From the NCBI GenBank assembly GCA_016787725.1, contig JAEUTZ010000026.1, forward strand, positions 1 to 64,000: 64,000 nt of DNA, written 5' to 3'. The DNA comes from Cyclobacteriaceae bacterium (lineage in GTDB: Bacteria > Bacteroidota > Bacteroidia > Cytophagales > Cyclobacteriaceae). This document shows positions 45,454-54,373 of this stretch, piece by piece. Position numbers and translations under genes: made by a program. Position 1 is the stretch's first letter. Every line of letters starts with the position of its first letter. Below the pieces are notes generated by a model. The model was not told the origin of the DNA, did no database searches, and saw only the letters and a program-made list of their open reading frames with translations.

Positions 45454-46068
45454 TTATAAGGAGAATCCTAAGAAACTCAAAAACCCAAGCGACATCAGGC
45501 CTACGAGGATAAAGGTAATGCCAAGGCCACGCAGGGGAGCCGGTACGTTTGAATACTTCATTTTTTCGCGAACCCCAGCCAATGCAACGATTGCTAACAT
45601 CCAACCAATGCCCGATCCAAATCCAAAAACAGTTGCTTCGGCCAGATTGTAAGGCCGTCCTACCATGAATAGGGATCCTCCAAGGATGGCACAGTTTACT
45701 GCGATCAATGGCAGGAATATTCCAAGCGAACCGTAAAGGGCTGGCGAAAATTTTTCAACGGCCATTTCAGTAAGCTGAACCATCGCTGCAATTACTGCGA
45801 TAAAGACAATAAACTGCAGAAATGTTAAATCAATTGTTGCCAAGTCAGGACTTATCCAACCTAACGCGCCTTGCACTAAAATATAATTTTGAATTAGCCA
45901 ATTGATCGGAATCGTAACGCCTAACACAAAAATAACGGCCAACCCCAAACCGAAGGCTGTCTTTACTTTTTTGGAAACCGCCAGGTACGAGCACATTCCT
46001 AAAAAGTAAGCAAAGATCATGTTATCAATGAAGATTGATCGAACGCCTATGCTGATAAGATTTTCCAT
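45454..46068 (-). CDS. nqrE: Na+-translocating NADH-quinone reductase subunit E
   Basis: This 204-residue integral membrane protein has six helices and matches NqrE. It contains the N-terminal block [21 protein letters not shown], whose half-helix Cys coordinates the iron centre shared with NqrD, and the block [17 protein letters not shown] with a second Cys. It is the last gene of the operon before a strong terminator. nqrF, which normally follows it, is missing here. Confidence 0.95.
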   Translation of the reverse strand: MENLISIGVRSIFIDNMIFAYFLGMCSYLAVSKKVKTAFGLGLAVIFVLGVTIPINWLIQNYILVQGALGWISPDLATIDLTFLQFIVFIAVIAAMVQLTEMAVEKFSPALYGSLGIFLPLIAVNCAILGGSLFMVGRPYNLAEATVFGFGSGIGWMLAIVALAGVREKMKYSNVPAPLRGLGITFILVGLMSLGFLSFLGFSL

Positions 46069-46080
46069 ACGTTAATACTG

Positions 46081-46746
46081 TTAGTGAGTTTCGCGATAGC
46101 CGTTGATGGAACGCTGAACCCATATGATGATCCCGACTAAAATACATGCTCCTGCCGGCAACAACATTAAACCGTTGCCTTGATAATGAACGCCCATTGC
46201 TTCAAACACCTTGAACCCAAAAATCGAACCGCCCCCGAGAAGTTCTCTAAAAAACCCAATGATCAATAAGATCATTCCATATCCAAATCCATTGCCAAGA
46301 CCATCCAACATGGAAGGACCCGGCTTATTGCCCATAGCAAAGGCTTCCAGTCGGCCCATCACTATACAATTGGTAATAATCAATCCCACAAAAACGGATA
46401 GTTGCTTCCAAACATCATACACATAAGCTTTTAGCAATTGATCTACCATGATAACCCATAGTGATACAATTCCCAACTGCACGATGATTCGAATTCGACT
46501 TGGGATGGTATTGCGAATCAAAGAAATGATCACATTGGAACTGGCCGTAACCACGGTAAGCGCAATGGCCATTACCATGGCGGGCTTCATTTGCGTAGTA
46601 ACTGCCAAGGCAGAGCAAACTCCCAGAACCTGAACCGTAATCGGATTATCGATATCAAGGGGATTGGTCATCAGTTTCCGGTTCTTTTTTGAGAACAAGG
46701 GCTCCGCTTTCTTTACCGGTGCAACCGCTATCGCTTCTGTGCTCAT
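46081..46746 (-). CDS. nqrD: Na+-translocating NADH-quinone reductase subunit D
   Basis: This 221-residue membrane subunit has the Cys-containing half-helix VQVLGVCSALAVTTQMKPA, the counterpart of the one in NqrE, and ITNCIVMGRLEAFAM, the second conserved Cys site. A charged N-terminal extension of about 30 residues precedes the first helix. The start overlaps nqrC by four bases (ATGA). Confidence 0.95.
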   Translation of the reverse strand: MSTEAIAVAPVKKAEPLFSKKNRKLMTNPLDIDNPITVQVLGVCSALAVTTQMKPAMVMAIALTVVTASSNVIISLIRNTIPSRIRIIVQLGIVSLWVIMVDQLLKAYVYDVWKQLSVFVGLIITNCIVMGRLEAFAMGNKPGPSMLDGLGNGFGYGMILLIIGFFRELLGGGSIFGFKVFEAMGVHYQGNGLMLLPAGACILVGIIIWVQRSINGYRETH

Positions 46747-47471
46747 AAATTCGCTTGTTGGTTTGTTCCTTTATTCTTTTCAAGATACTTCTGATAACAC
46801 CCAAAGTACTCCTTTAACATGTTGTTAACTCCTTTTGCTGTTAATGTTGCTCCAGACATACCATCCACTTTATGAGGGTCTTGCGAATAATCCATTCCTT
46901 CTCCCTTTTGCATTACCACCGAAACCAGGGTTGTTGCCTGAAAAATCTGCTTGCCCTTATACCGATCCTGAATTTCAGCGCTCGCGATGCGGGCCCCCAG
47001 CCCTGGTGTTTCGCCTACATGTGAGTAACTGACTCCCTTGATGGTGTTAAAATCTGATTCAAGAGCCACGTATCCTGCAATCGTATTCCATAATCCAAAA
47101 CCAAATACCGGTATCACTGCACTCTCCACCTTGTTGGGGTCTGTGGCACTCAAAAATTCATAAATTGGCAATAAACGATCTTCCGGGCGCTTCTTATATT
47201 CGGCTCCAACATTTACATCCGCTGCCTTCTTATCAACAGGATTTCCATTAAAATCAATAACCAATTCCCGGATACGGGTTTGATAGAGCGTTGTAATATC
47301 AGTTCCCTTTTCTAACACAACTACAGTGGAAAGTATATTTGACTTTCGCTCCAATTCAATGTTCGCATCTTGCCTTGGCTTCAGCGCCTGAGAGGCAAAT
47401 GCCAGTAAGCCGCCACACACGATGGTGAGTATGGCCGAATACATAATGATGTAAAGATTAGACTGTCGCAC
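46743..47471 (-). CDS. nqrC: Na+-translocating NADH-quinone reductase subunit C
   Basis: This 242-residue subunit has one N-terminal helix and a periplasmic FMN-binding domain. The covalent FMN site is the Thr in MSGATLTAKGV (near 215). The start is taken as GTG 47471. It is preceded on the minus strand by GGAGG seven bases upstream, one of the few clear ribosome binding sites in this window; the open frame extends to 47498 but without that signal. It overlaps nqrB by 14 bases. Confidence 0.92.
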   Translation of the reverse strand: MRQSNLYIIMYSAILTIVCGGLLAFASQALKPRQDANIELERKSNILSTVVVLEKGTDITTLYQTRIRELVIDFNGNPVDKKAADVNVGAEYKKRPEDRLLPIYEFLSATDPNKVESAVIPVFGFGLWNTIAGYVALESDFNTIKGVSYSHVGETPGLGARIASAEIQDRYKGKQIFQATTLVSVVMQKGEGMDYSQDPHKVDGMSGATLTAKGVNNMLKEYFGCYQKYLEKNKGTNQQANL

Positions 47472-48660
47472 GTTGTAACCTCCGTTTTTTGTTAGCACTA
47501 ATTACAAAATAATCAATCAGCGGGGCGAAAACGTTCATTAGTAATATCGCCAGCATGATTCCTTCCGGATAAGCCGGATTAAACACCCGTATTAATACGG
47601 TAAAGACGCCAATTAAAATACCATAGACCCATTTGCCCGATTCTGTTTGAGAAGCGGTTACCGGATCGGTTGCCATAAACACCGCTCCAAAGGCCAAGCC
47701 TCCAATCACCAAATGATAATGAGCCGGCATCTCCATGAAGGCATTGCCACCGATCAAGTTCAGCAATAAGCCCATGGCATAAGCACCACCAAACACACTG
47801 AAAATAATTTTCCAGCTGCCGGTACCGGTGGCGATAAGAATAGCAGCTCCGATCAAACACATAAGAGTTGAGGTCTCCCCGATAGAACCTGGTCTGATGC
47901 CCATGAACAGATTAGAAAGTGTGAAAACTCCTTCATTCCAGCCAGCGCCAAATGAATTTAGTGCGGTAACTACTGACTCACCGGTAGTCACAGACTCAGC
48001 TCCAATTGAAAGAGGAGTTGCGCCCGAATAACCCGCTACTGCCTGGGCATCGCCCAGGTATGTCCAAACACTGCCGGAAATATCGGTAGGGTAAGCAAAA
48101 TACAAGAATGCCCGTGCGGTTAAGGCGATGTTAACTACATTCATTCCCGTTCCGCCAAAAGCTTCCTTTCCAATAATTACTGCAAAGGCGGTAGCCACAG
48201 CCACCTGCCATAGTGGAATATCCGGAGGCATCACCAGGGGAATCAACATTCCAGTAACCAAAAATCCTTCGTTTACCGGGTGCTTCCGCAGAATAGCAAA
48301 AACAAATTCGATTCCTAACCCCACTCCATACGATACAATGACGATGGGGATCACCTGAATTGCCCCGATTAAAAACTTATCACCCATGGTTGCGCCAGCC
48401 TGGCCAATCGCCATAAAGTGCTGATGGCCGACATTCCAGATTCCAAACACCAGACACGGGAGCATGGCCACGATGACGGTCATCATCAAACGCTTCAAGT
48501 CAATGGCATCCCGGATTTGCGCTCCTTTCTGTCCATTGGTGGTATTCGGTGCGAACAGGAAAGTTTCCATGGCTTCGTAAGCATAGAAATACTTCTCCAG
48601 CTTGCCACCTTTCTCAAATTGGTGCTTTACCTTATCCAGCTGATTTCTTAAAAACTTCAT
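47458..48660 (-). CDS. nqrB: Na+-translocating NADH-quinone reductase subunit B
   Basis: This 400-residue membrane subunit binds both riboflavin and covalent FMN. The FMN site is in YSGATPLSIG (near 208). It has about ten helices, consistent with the family. It lies 12 bases after nqrA, and its end overlaps nqrC. NqrB contributes to the Na+ path. Confidence 0.95.
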   Translation of the reverse strand: MKFLRNQLDKVKHQFEKGGKLEKYFYAYEAMETFLFAPNTTNGQKGAQIRDAIDLKRLMMTVIVAMLPCLVFGIWNVGHQHFMAIGQAGATMGDKFLIGAIQVIPIVIVSYGVGLGIEFVFAILRKHPVNEGFLVTGMLIPLVMPPDIPLWQVAVATAFAVIIGKEAFGGTGMNVVNIALTARAFLYFAYPTDISGSVWTYLGDAQAVAGYSGATPLSIGAESVTTGESVVTALNSFGAGWNEGVFTLSNLFMGIRPGSIGETSTLMCLIGAAILIATGTGSWKIIFSVFGGAYAMGLLLNLIGGNAFMEMPAHYHLVIGGLAFGAVFMATDPVTASQTESGKWVYGILIGVFTVLIRVFNPAYPEGIMLAILLMNVFAPLIDYFVISANKKRRLQRATV

Positions 48661-48672
48661 CTACAAACAGAA

Positions 48673-50037
48673 TTAACTATGTTGAACTAACTCCAGTCCT
48701 TCTCTTAAAATCTCCTGCACCTTGTGTTTCGAAACATCCACAAACTCGCACAGTGCCAGATCTTCTTCAATCACTTCGTAAATCCCCAAGGCTTCCATTT
48801 CATCAATATCCTCGGCCAAAATGCTTTTTAGCAAATGGGTAGGCAATACATCCATGGGCGTAACTTGTTCAAAGACTCCACTTTGAACAAAGGCTCGGGG
48901 TTCGCCATGCGTATTGGTGTCCACAACCCGTTCCTTTCCGGGCGACAGAAACGAGAGTAATCCCAAGGCTCTATGAAAACTCACCTTGCGTGCTCCCGGG
49001 GTAATCCAGCCAATGAATTCATAATAATCACCTTCCGGCAAAACGGTAAGCTGATGATCAAAGAATCCCATGTGACCATCCTTACTGATGGCTGTACCGG
49101 TAAGCGGGTTTCCCGAAATAACCCGAACATGATCTTGAGACAAGTTGCCTTCCAGAAATTTCTTTACAGATGCTCCGGTATACGTCTTATAGTACTGAGG
49201 ATTCTTCACCTCAGACCCTACAACGGCCAGTATACGGGAACTATCGTACACTCCGTTTAAAAATAATTTACCGATCTGAATGACGCCCATTGGATTAATC
49301 GTCCAAACAATATCCCCCTTGTTAATTGGGTCGAGATGATGGATCTGGACTCCAACACATCCTGCCGGGTGCGGGCCTGAAAATTTATTTACCTCCGCTC
49401 CTTTTACCTGCGAAAACACAGTAGAAATTTCAGTGGTGGAATGAGTATTCACATGGATTATTCCGGAAGTAAGCTTCTTTAAAATATCCACCCCTATCTG
49501 AAAGAATTGGTCCTGCCCTTTAAACAAAACATTGTAATCCGGGGCGAGCGGGTGGGTATCAAAGGCGGAAATGTGAATGGCTTTGGGCGTGGCAGCCGGA
49601 TCGGCTACTATTCCAAAGGGTCTTTGTACCAGGGTTGGCCAGATACCCGACTTTAGAATTTGTGCTTTAATTTCGGCAGCACCCAGATTAGCAATTTCCG
49701 AAACTGAATATTTCCTGAAAGGTTCGAATTCTATTTTTTTGTCAGTCAGAATTTTTATCTCCAGCAGTTTCCGTTTTTCGCCTCGTTTTACCTCCACCAC
49801 CTCGCCACTTACAGGGGCTGTGTACAAAACGTTCTCATGCTTTTTGTCATGAAACAGGGGCGAACCGGCTTTTACCGTATCCCCAACATTTACTACCGGT
49901 TTAGGCATGTACATGCCATGAAAGTCAGTAGGCTTAATGACAAATGTTTCAGGCTGGTCGATTTCTACAACCTTGGGAGCTGCTTTTCCTTTGAGATTGA
50001 TGGTGAAACCTTTTTTGAGTCGGATGAACTTGCCCAT
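48673..50037 (-). CDS. nqrA: Na+-translocating NADH-quinone reductase subunit A
   Basis: This 454-residue peripheral subunit starts the nqr operon. It has the N-terminal biotinyl/lipoyl-like fold (IKPTDFHGMYMPKPVVNVGDTVKAG), the barrel segment DTHPLAPDYNVLF and NPMGVIQIGKLFLNG. It is soluble and binds the complex at the cytoplasmic side. The promoter at 50072-50100 gives a leader of about 30 bases. Confidence 0.95.
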   Translation of the reverse strand: MGKFIRLKKGFTINLKGKAAPKVVEIDQPETFVIKPTDFHGMYMPKPVVNVGDTVKAGSPLFHDKKHENVLYTAPVSGEVVEVKRGEKRKLLEIKILTDKKIEFEPFRKYSVSEIANLGAAEIKAQILKSGIWPTLVQRPFGIVADPAATPKAIHISAFDTHPLAPDYNVLFKGQDQFFQIGVDILKKLTSGIIHVNTHSTTEISTVFSQVKGAEVNKFSGPHPAGCVGVQIHHLDPINKGDIVWTINPMGVIQIGKLFLNGVYDSSRILAVVGSEVKNPQYYKTYTGASVKKFLEGNLSQDHVRVISGNPLTGTAISKDGHMGFFDHQLTVLPEGDYYEFIGWITPGARKVSFHRALGLLSFLSPGKERVVDTNTHGEPRAFVQSGVFEQVTPMDVLPTHLLKSILAEDIDEMEALGIYEVIEEDLALCEFVDVSKHKVQEILREGLELVQHS

Positions 50038-50071
50038 GAGTTAACGGCAACAATTTTAGTTTAGATCGGGG

Positions 50072-50100
50072 CAAAATTAGTAATTATATGCTACCGACAA
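50072..50100 (-). promoter_or_regulatory. Promoter of the nqr operon
   Basis: On the minus strand TTG (50100-50098) is followed by 18 bases and TAATTTTG (50079-50072). This matches TTG-N-TAnnTTTG; transcription is predicted near 50065. Confidence 0.65.
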
Positions 50101-50152
50101 AGGCTATCAGAAACAAAGAATTTATTAGAAAAAATGGGGTTTTAAGACTTGT

Positions 50153-50848
50153 TTAAGCCTGCGGTTTCAATGGCCTGATCATCTTAGTCAGGGCCATCCG
50201 GATCACTTCATCAACTTGTTCGTCTATGGAGATCTGGGTAGTGTCTATTCCGATGGCATCAGGCGCCTTTCGCAGCGGACTTTCAGTGCGGTTGCTATCC
50301 ATTTCATCGCGTTGTTGAAGGTTGGAAATAATGGTATCGATATCGACTAAATCATCTCGCTCCAACAATTCCTTTTGTCTTCGAAAGGCCCGGACCAGCA
50401 TGTCGGCCGTTAAGAAAATCTTTAATTCGGCATCCGGAAACACTACCGTACCGATATCCCGGCCGTCCATCACTACCCCACGCTCTTTTGCCAACTTCCG
50501 TTGTTGTTCAACCATGGCTAGCCGAACGGTGCGGAGTGCGCTCACCTGGCTTACTTTTTCAGAAACATTCATCTTACGGATTTCCTTCTCTACGTTTATT
50601 CCATTCAAATAGGTCTCTGTTATGCCTTTTGAATTGACCAGAAAGGTGATGCGAATACCTAGCAACGCCCGGTCAACCTCCTTGGGATTTGTTAAAGCCA
50701 CGTGACGTTGAAGAAAAGATAACGTCACCGCGCGGTACATGGCCCCGGAATCGATGTACTTGTAATTCAACTCCTTTGCCACTTCACGAGCGGTGGTACT
50801 TTTTCCACACGCGGAGTATCCATCAATTGCTATGATAATTTTTTTCAT
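50153..50848 (-). CDS. cmk: Cytidylate kinase
   Basis: This 231-residue protein has the P-loop GYSACGKSTTAREVAKEL (residues 10-27), the CMP-binding segment YIDSGAMYRAVTL and the block VMDGRDIGTVVFPDAELKIFLTA. It phosphorylates CMP and dCMP. ATG 50848 is preferred over the TTG at 50857. It lies two bases downstream of a small lipoprotein gene. Confidence 0.95.
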   Translation of the reverse strand: MKKIIIAIDGYSACGKSTTAREVAKELNYKYIDSGAMYRAVTLSFLQRHVALTNPKEVDRALLGIRITFLVNSKGITETYLNGINVEKEIRKMNVSEKVSQVSALRTVRLAMVEQQRKLAKERGVVMDGRDIGTVVFPDAELKIFLTADMLVRAFRRQKELLERDDLVDIDTIISNLQQRDEMDSNRTESPLRKAPDAIGIDTTQISIDEQVDEVIRMALTKMIRPLKPQA

Positions 50849-50850
50849 CC

Positions 50851-50985
50851 TTAGCAATCTTTCAGTGGACAGGGGAGCGGCTTGTTGGGATCAGGCTTTT
50901 TATACTTGGGCTTATAGCCTTGTTGGTTGCTGGCACAGGCCATCAACGTAAACATAAACAACAGAATCAGGATCTTCGATTTCAA
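50851..50985 (-). CDS. Very small lipoprotein
   Basis: This gene is likely, but its start is uncertain. Taken from TTG 50985 it encodes 44 residues: a short hydrophobic signal (KSKILILLFMFTLMAC) with a clear lipobox LMAC, then a Lys/Pro-rich tail that ends PLPCPLKDC. The open frame continues upstream to 51036, but that part is not signal-like. It lies two bases before cmk on the same strand. Similar tiny lipoproteins beside cmk-type genes occur in Bacteroidota. Function is unknown. Confidence 0.55.
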   Translation of the reverse strand: MKSKILILLFMFTLMACASNQQGYKPKYKKPDPNKPLPCPLKDC

Positions 50986-51048
50986 CTTTCTTTCAATTGG
51001 GTCAAAATTATACCACGGGCGGGGCTGACCCAACAACTTTTCGATAAA

Positions 51049-51738
51049 TTAATTTGATGGATTCCCCTGATAACTCATCCGAAATCCGATTTTCTGCCCT
51101 CCTCCCAATTCCTGGGTCTTCTCAATCTTCTGAAATAAAGTAATAAACCGCACCTGTGTAAAAGGGGGTGCCATTAAATCGTTCTCGATGGCTGCCATCA
51201 AACTCAGTTTAACAATGGCATTAAGATCAGTTTCACCAATAGGTTTTTGTGATATCGCACTGTATAAAAATCCCAATTGGCCATCCCCCTCCACCAAAAA
51301 CCGGTTTTCATGATTTATTAGAACCCTCGCAACCAAATATCCCGGATCATTGATGCGATTAAACTTCAGTGAATCGGACATGAAGTTGTAAATCATGATT
51401 TGTCCGAAATACCGGTTTACTTCTTTCTCCTGGATGTATTCCGTCTTCATGGCGGCATGTTCGTCATCAAACGTTACCACGTTTGTATGAAGTACAAAAA
51501 CCAGCAGGTCGCCCGCCAATTTAACGTGGAACTCGTGCTCATTGACCCATGTAAAGTCTACTGTCACATCCTCATCTCCGGGTTTTGATTGTTTGTTTAG
51601 TTCATGGGTAATTCGTTTGGATTCCTTGGCCAGTTGAGAGAACGCTGCAAGCAGGTTTTTATACGTAATCTGCTTGGCCGTTGATTTGCTTTCCAGCAGG
51701 TGTTTGATATGTTCGAGCGGATCTTGTTGGCTGTTCAT
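51049..51738 (-). CDS. Conserved protein of unknown function
   Basis: This 229-residue soluble protein has no signal peptide. It has an N-terminal helical part (about 1-45) followed by a mixed alpha/beta part with VDFTWVNEHEFHVKLAGDLLVFVLHTN and KTEYIQEKEVNRYFGQIMIYNF. I do not recognise a family. It is the first gene upstream of the tiny lipoprotein and cmk and divergent from the small coiled-coil gene at 51782; only 43 bases separate those starts. Confidence 0.6.
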   Translation of the reverse strand: MNSQQDPLEHIKHLLESKSTAKQITYKNLLAAFSQLAKESKRITHELNKQSKPGDEDVTVDFTWVNEHEFHVKLAGDLLVFVLHTNVVTFDDEHAAMKTEYIQEKEVNRYFGQIMIYNFMSDSLKFNRINDPGYLVARVLINHENRFLVEGDGQLGFLYSAISQKPIGETDLNAIVKLSLMAAIENDLMAPPFTQVRFITLFQKIEKTQELGGGQKIGFRMSYQGNPSN

Positions 51739-51781
51739 GTCAAATAGATTAGTTTAGTAAGTTGATTAAATAAACTTGCTT

Positions 51782-52051
51782 ATGGAAGAAAATCAGGAAG
51801 GAAAAGCCGAAAAGTTTTTTAAAGATTTTGGTAAGAAACTGGATCAGTTTCTGGTAGAAGTGAAGGATGCCAGTACACGCGTGGAAGTGGACATGCAGAA
51901 GAAATATGAAGAACTGAAGGTAGCTGCTGAAAAGCTAAAGAAAGAAGCCGAAAACAAAGAACGCTGGAAGGAAGTTGAATCCTCGTTAAAGAAGGCAGGG
52001 GCCGAGATGGAGAATGCGTTTAAGTCCGCTTTTAAGAAAAAAGAAAATTAG
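51782..52051 (+). CDS. Small Lys/Glu-rich coiled-coil protein
   Basis: This 89-residue protein is almost entirely charged helix, with heptad-like spacing through VDMQKKYEELKVAAEKLKKE and SLKKAGAEMENAFKSAFKK. No signal peptide is seen. It may bind nucleic acid, membrane or another helix; there is no specific evidence. ATG 51782 is used instead of the preceding TTG. It is convergent with the MATE gene. Confidence 0.6.
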   Translation: MEENQEGKAEKFFKDFGKKLDQFLVEVKDASTRVEVDMQKKYEELKVAAEKLKKEAENKERWKEVESSLKKAGAEMENAFKSAFKKKEN

Positions 52052-52087
52052 AGTTCCTGGAAATCCAGAATCAAGCATCCAGCACTC

Positions 52088-53497
52088 TTAAATTTTAACT
52101 GTCTTCCACTTGCCTCTCCGGAAGATCACAATAGCCGCAATCGCCATTAAGGTTTCTGCGAGGGCAATGGCAATAAACACACCTTTCGGGCCCCAGCCGA
52201 GTTCGATCGCTACGAGGTAGGCAAACGGAATCTGAAATACCCAGAAGCCAAACACATTTAAAATGGTTGGCGTATAGGTATCACCAGCGCCATTCAGGCC
52301 CTGCACCACCACCATGCCATAGCCGTAAAAAATATAACCAAGACTTACATACCGAAGCGCCTGAACGCCATAGTACAATACCTCCGGCTGGGTGCTAAAA
52401 ATACTGATGATCCAGGGGGATATGGTCAAGAAAAGGATCATCACAAAACCCATAAAAAAAGCATTGTAATAAGCGGCCCGCCAAACCGAAGTCTCTGCCC
52501 GGTCGGGTTGATTCGCGCCCAGGTTTTGCCCCACTAATGTGGCTCCAGCATTCGCCAAGCCCCAGGAAGGAAGCAACGTAAAGATGAACACACGAATTGC
52601 GATGGTGTAACCCGCCACAGCATGATCGCCAAACGTAGACATGACCTTCATTAAAAAGATCCAACTGGCAGAACCGATGATGAATTGTAAGATGCTTCCT
52701 CCCGACACCTTAATAACCGTGGTAATAATTTTTGCTCGTACTACCAGGCTATCCCAATTAACCTTAATGATGCTCTTCCCATTCAACAGAAAATACAATT
52801 GAAAGAGCACACCGATGCCCCGGCCGGTGTTGGTGGCAATGGCAGCACCTTCCACGCCCATGGCAGGTATGGGGCCCCAGCCGAAAATCAAGATGGGATC
52901 CAAAATGATGTTGAGGCCATTCGCAATCAGCAACGCTTTCATGGCAATGGAGGCGTTCCCGGCTCCGCGAAAGACGGCATTGATCAGGAATAACAGGGTT
53001 ACCGTATAGTTCCCGGTAAACATCCAGAATGCATAGGAAGAGCTCGATTCAATCACTTGCGTTGATGCCCCCATGAGCCGGAGGATGTCTTTGTAATAAA
53101 ACATACCCGTCATGCTAATAATAAACGCCACGCCCAACGCCAGATAAATAGCCTGCATGGCGGCATTGCTGGCGCCTTTAAAGTCATGCTCCCCCACTCT
53201 GCGCGCCACGATGGCGGTGGCTCCCATGCCCAACCCCATGGCCAGCGAATACAGTATACTCAATACCGACTCGGTGTAGCCAATGGCGGCTACCGCATCG
53301 CTGTCATTCAGCTTACTTACAAAATAGATATCCACCACTGCGAATATGGATTCCATGCCCATCTCTACAATCATGGGAATGGCCAACAAGAAGATGGCCC
53401 GGTTCATACTCAACAAGGTATAGTCCTGCTCCGAACCTGCGATGGCTTCTTTGAATAAACGAAATAGTAAAGCGGTTTTAGTGATCGCTGCTTTCAT
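52088..53497 (-). CDS. MATE-family efflux transporter
   Basis: This 469-residue transporter has 12 predicted helices in two homologous halves, with the MATE pattern LAIPMIVEMGMESIFAVVDIYFVSKL in helix 1 and VAAIGYTESVL following. The second half has SIFSTQPEVLYYGVQALRYVS. MATE proteins expel cationic drugs or metabolites in exchange for Na+ or H+; the coupling ion and substrate are not visible. Its leader, 53498-53625 on the minus strand, contains a strongly folded structure that may regulate it. Confidence 0.92.
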   Translation of the reverse strand: MKAAITKTALLFRLFKEAIAGSEQDYTLLSMNRAIFLLAIPMIVEMGMESIFAVVDIYFVSKLNDSDAVAAIGYTESVLSILYSLAMGLGMGATAIVARRVGEHDFKGASNAAMQAIYLALGVAFIISMTGMFYYKDILRLMGASTQVIESSSSYAFWMFTGNYTVTLLFLINAVFRGAGNASIAMKALLIANGLNIILDPILIFGWGPIPAMGVEGAAIATNTGRGIGVLFQLYFLLNGKSIIKVNWDSLVVRAKIITTVIKVSGGSILQFIIGSASWIFLMKVMSTFGDHAVAGYTIAIRVFIFTLLPSWGLANAGATLVGQNLGANQPDRAETSVWRAAYYNAFFMGFVMILFLTISPWIISIFSTQPEVLYYGVQALRYVSLGYIFYGYGMVVVQGLNGAGDTYTPTILNVFGFWVFQIPFAYLVAIELGWGPKGVFIAIALAETLMAIAAIVIFRRGKWKTVKI

Positions 53498-53524
53498 GAA
53501 GAAACAATAAAATTAAAAATTGAA

Positions 53525-53625
53525 CTTGTATCTGCCGGATGGCGGACGATTCGGTGCGTAACCAAAGTAATTCAACCACATCCCGCGTGTGCAGGAATGT
53601 CCCGGTGGTTGAATTAGAATACAAG
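53525..53625 (-). promoter_or_regulatory. Candidate structured leader RNA upstream of the MATE gene
   Basis: On the minus strand a closing stem CTTGTAT (53625-53619) pairs with ATACAAG (53531-53525). Inside it, TAATTCAACCAC (53616-53605) pairs perfectly over 12 bases with GTGGTTGAATTA (53579-53568) and is capped by an ATTCC/GGGAT helix and a nine-base loop. A second CG-rich segment (53532-53567) lies between this hairpin and the closing stem. The capping helix has a G-U pair on the minus strand and an A-C mismatch on the plus strand, which favours the minus strand. The layout suggests a three-way junction. I recognise no known riboswitch class. Confidence 0.45.
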
Positions 53626-53973
53626 CTTCATGATTCGTTTTAATTGGAGACGCAAATATCACGGAAAACAGGGAAATAGGTTACATGCATTCGCAAAATA
53701 TTTAATGGCATAACACCCAATAAATCCAAATTATCGGACTCGAACGCCATTCTGCCCATCCTAAGAAAAGAAGAAATAACCCCGGCTACAGGATTGATTA
53801 GGCAGTATTTAGGTCCAAATTAGCTTCCTATTCAGTTGACAATCGGGCCGGCTGTAGGTATCTTTACTAAGTCTATTAACTCGTTGAGTGGTTACTTTTT
53901 TCGCTGATTTGTAATATCTCGTATTAACCACTTTCATTGTCTGGGATGTTTTTATTGTAAATACCGTGTTGTC
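53626..53973. other. Intergenic region without recognised features
   Basis: This is a 348-base region between the structured leader and the start of the secreted-protein gene. I find no open frame, RNA gene or repeat that can be supported. A -7-like TATCTTTA occurs near 53865, with one mismatch to TAnnTTTG. The promoter for 53974 must lie here, but it cannot be assigned. Confidence 0.4.
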
Positions 53974-54369
53974 ATGAGAAAACTATATTTCGCAGTAATT
54001 CTGATCCTGGTTTCCGGGAGCGCATTCGCCCAACCCGAGGAACCCATTTGGAATCTCCTAAATGAAAGTGAGGGGGTGCGGCTATCGTACCAAATCGGCA
54101 CGTGCAATGGCCAGGATTGGCTGTGGCTGTTGGCAGAAAACACTGGCAACACTCGTCAGCGTCTTGAATTTCAATTGGAAGTCCTCGATCAGGGCGATAA
54201 TAACTTACGAAAGTTGCCGGTCACCTCGCTGGTGCTCATGCCCGCGGAAGTTCAACTAATTACTTGCCAGGTTCCGTTACCCCATTTGAGGTACATCAGT
54301 ATTCCTGTTAAGAACAAGGAACTATTCGAAATTGAATTGGCTAGCGTAAAAACCCGTACCGAAAACTAA
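53974..54369 (+). CDS. Secreted protein of unknown function paired with the T9SS adhesin
   Basis: This 131-residue protein has a signal peptide (MRKLYFAVILILVSGSAFAQ). A compact beta-rich domain follows with two Cys (GTCNGQDWLWLLAENTGN and LITCQVPLPHLRY). There is no sorting domain and no lipobox. Its stop lies four bases before the start of the giant T9SS protein, so they are almost surely co-transcribed. A chaperone, partner or periplasmic-delivery role is plausible, but I find no family to support it. Confidence 0.7.
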   Translation: MRKLYFAVILILVSGSAFAQPEEPIWNLLNESEGVRLSYQIGTCNGQDWLWLLAENTGNTRQRLEFQLEVLDQGDNNLRKLPVTSLVLMPAEVQLITCQVPLPHLRYISIPVKNKELFEIELASVKTRTEN

Positions 54370-54373
54370 GCCT

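Noticed and set aside
53580-53600. A passing similarity to SRP RNA in the hairpin loop region
   Set aside because: The conserved SRP motifs on the other side of the helix are absent on both strands.
53539-53643. A 34-codon open frame on the plus strand across the MATE leader structure
   Set aside because: It has no ribosome binding site and no promoter, and it lies within a strongly folded region better explained as a leader on the other strand.
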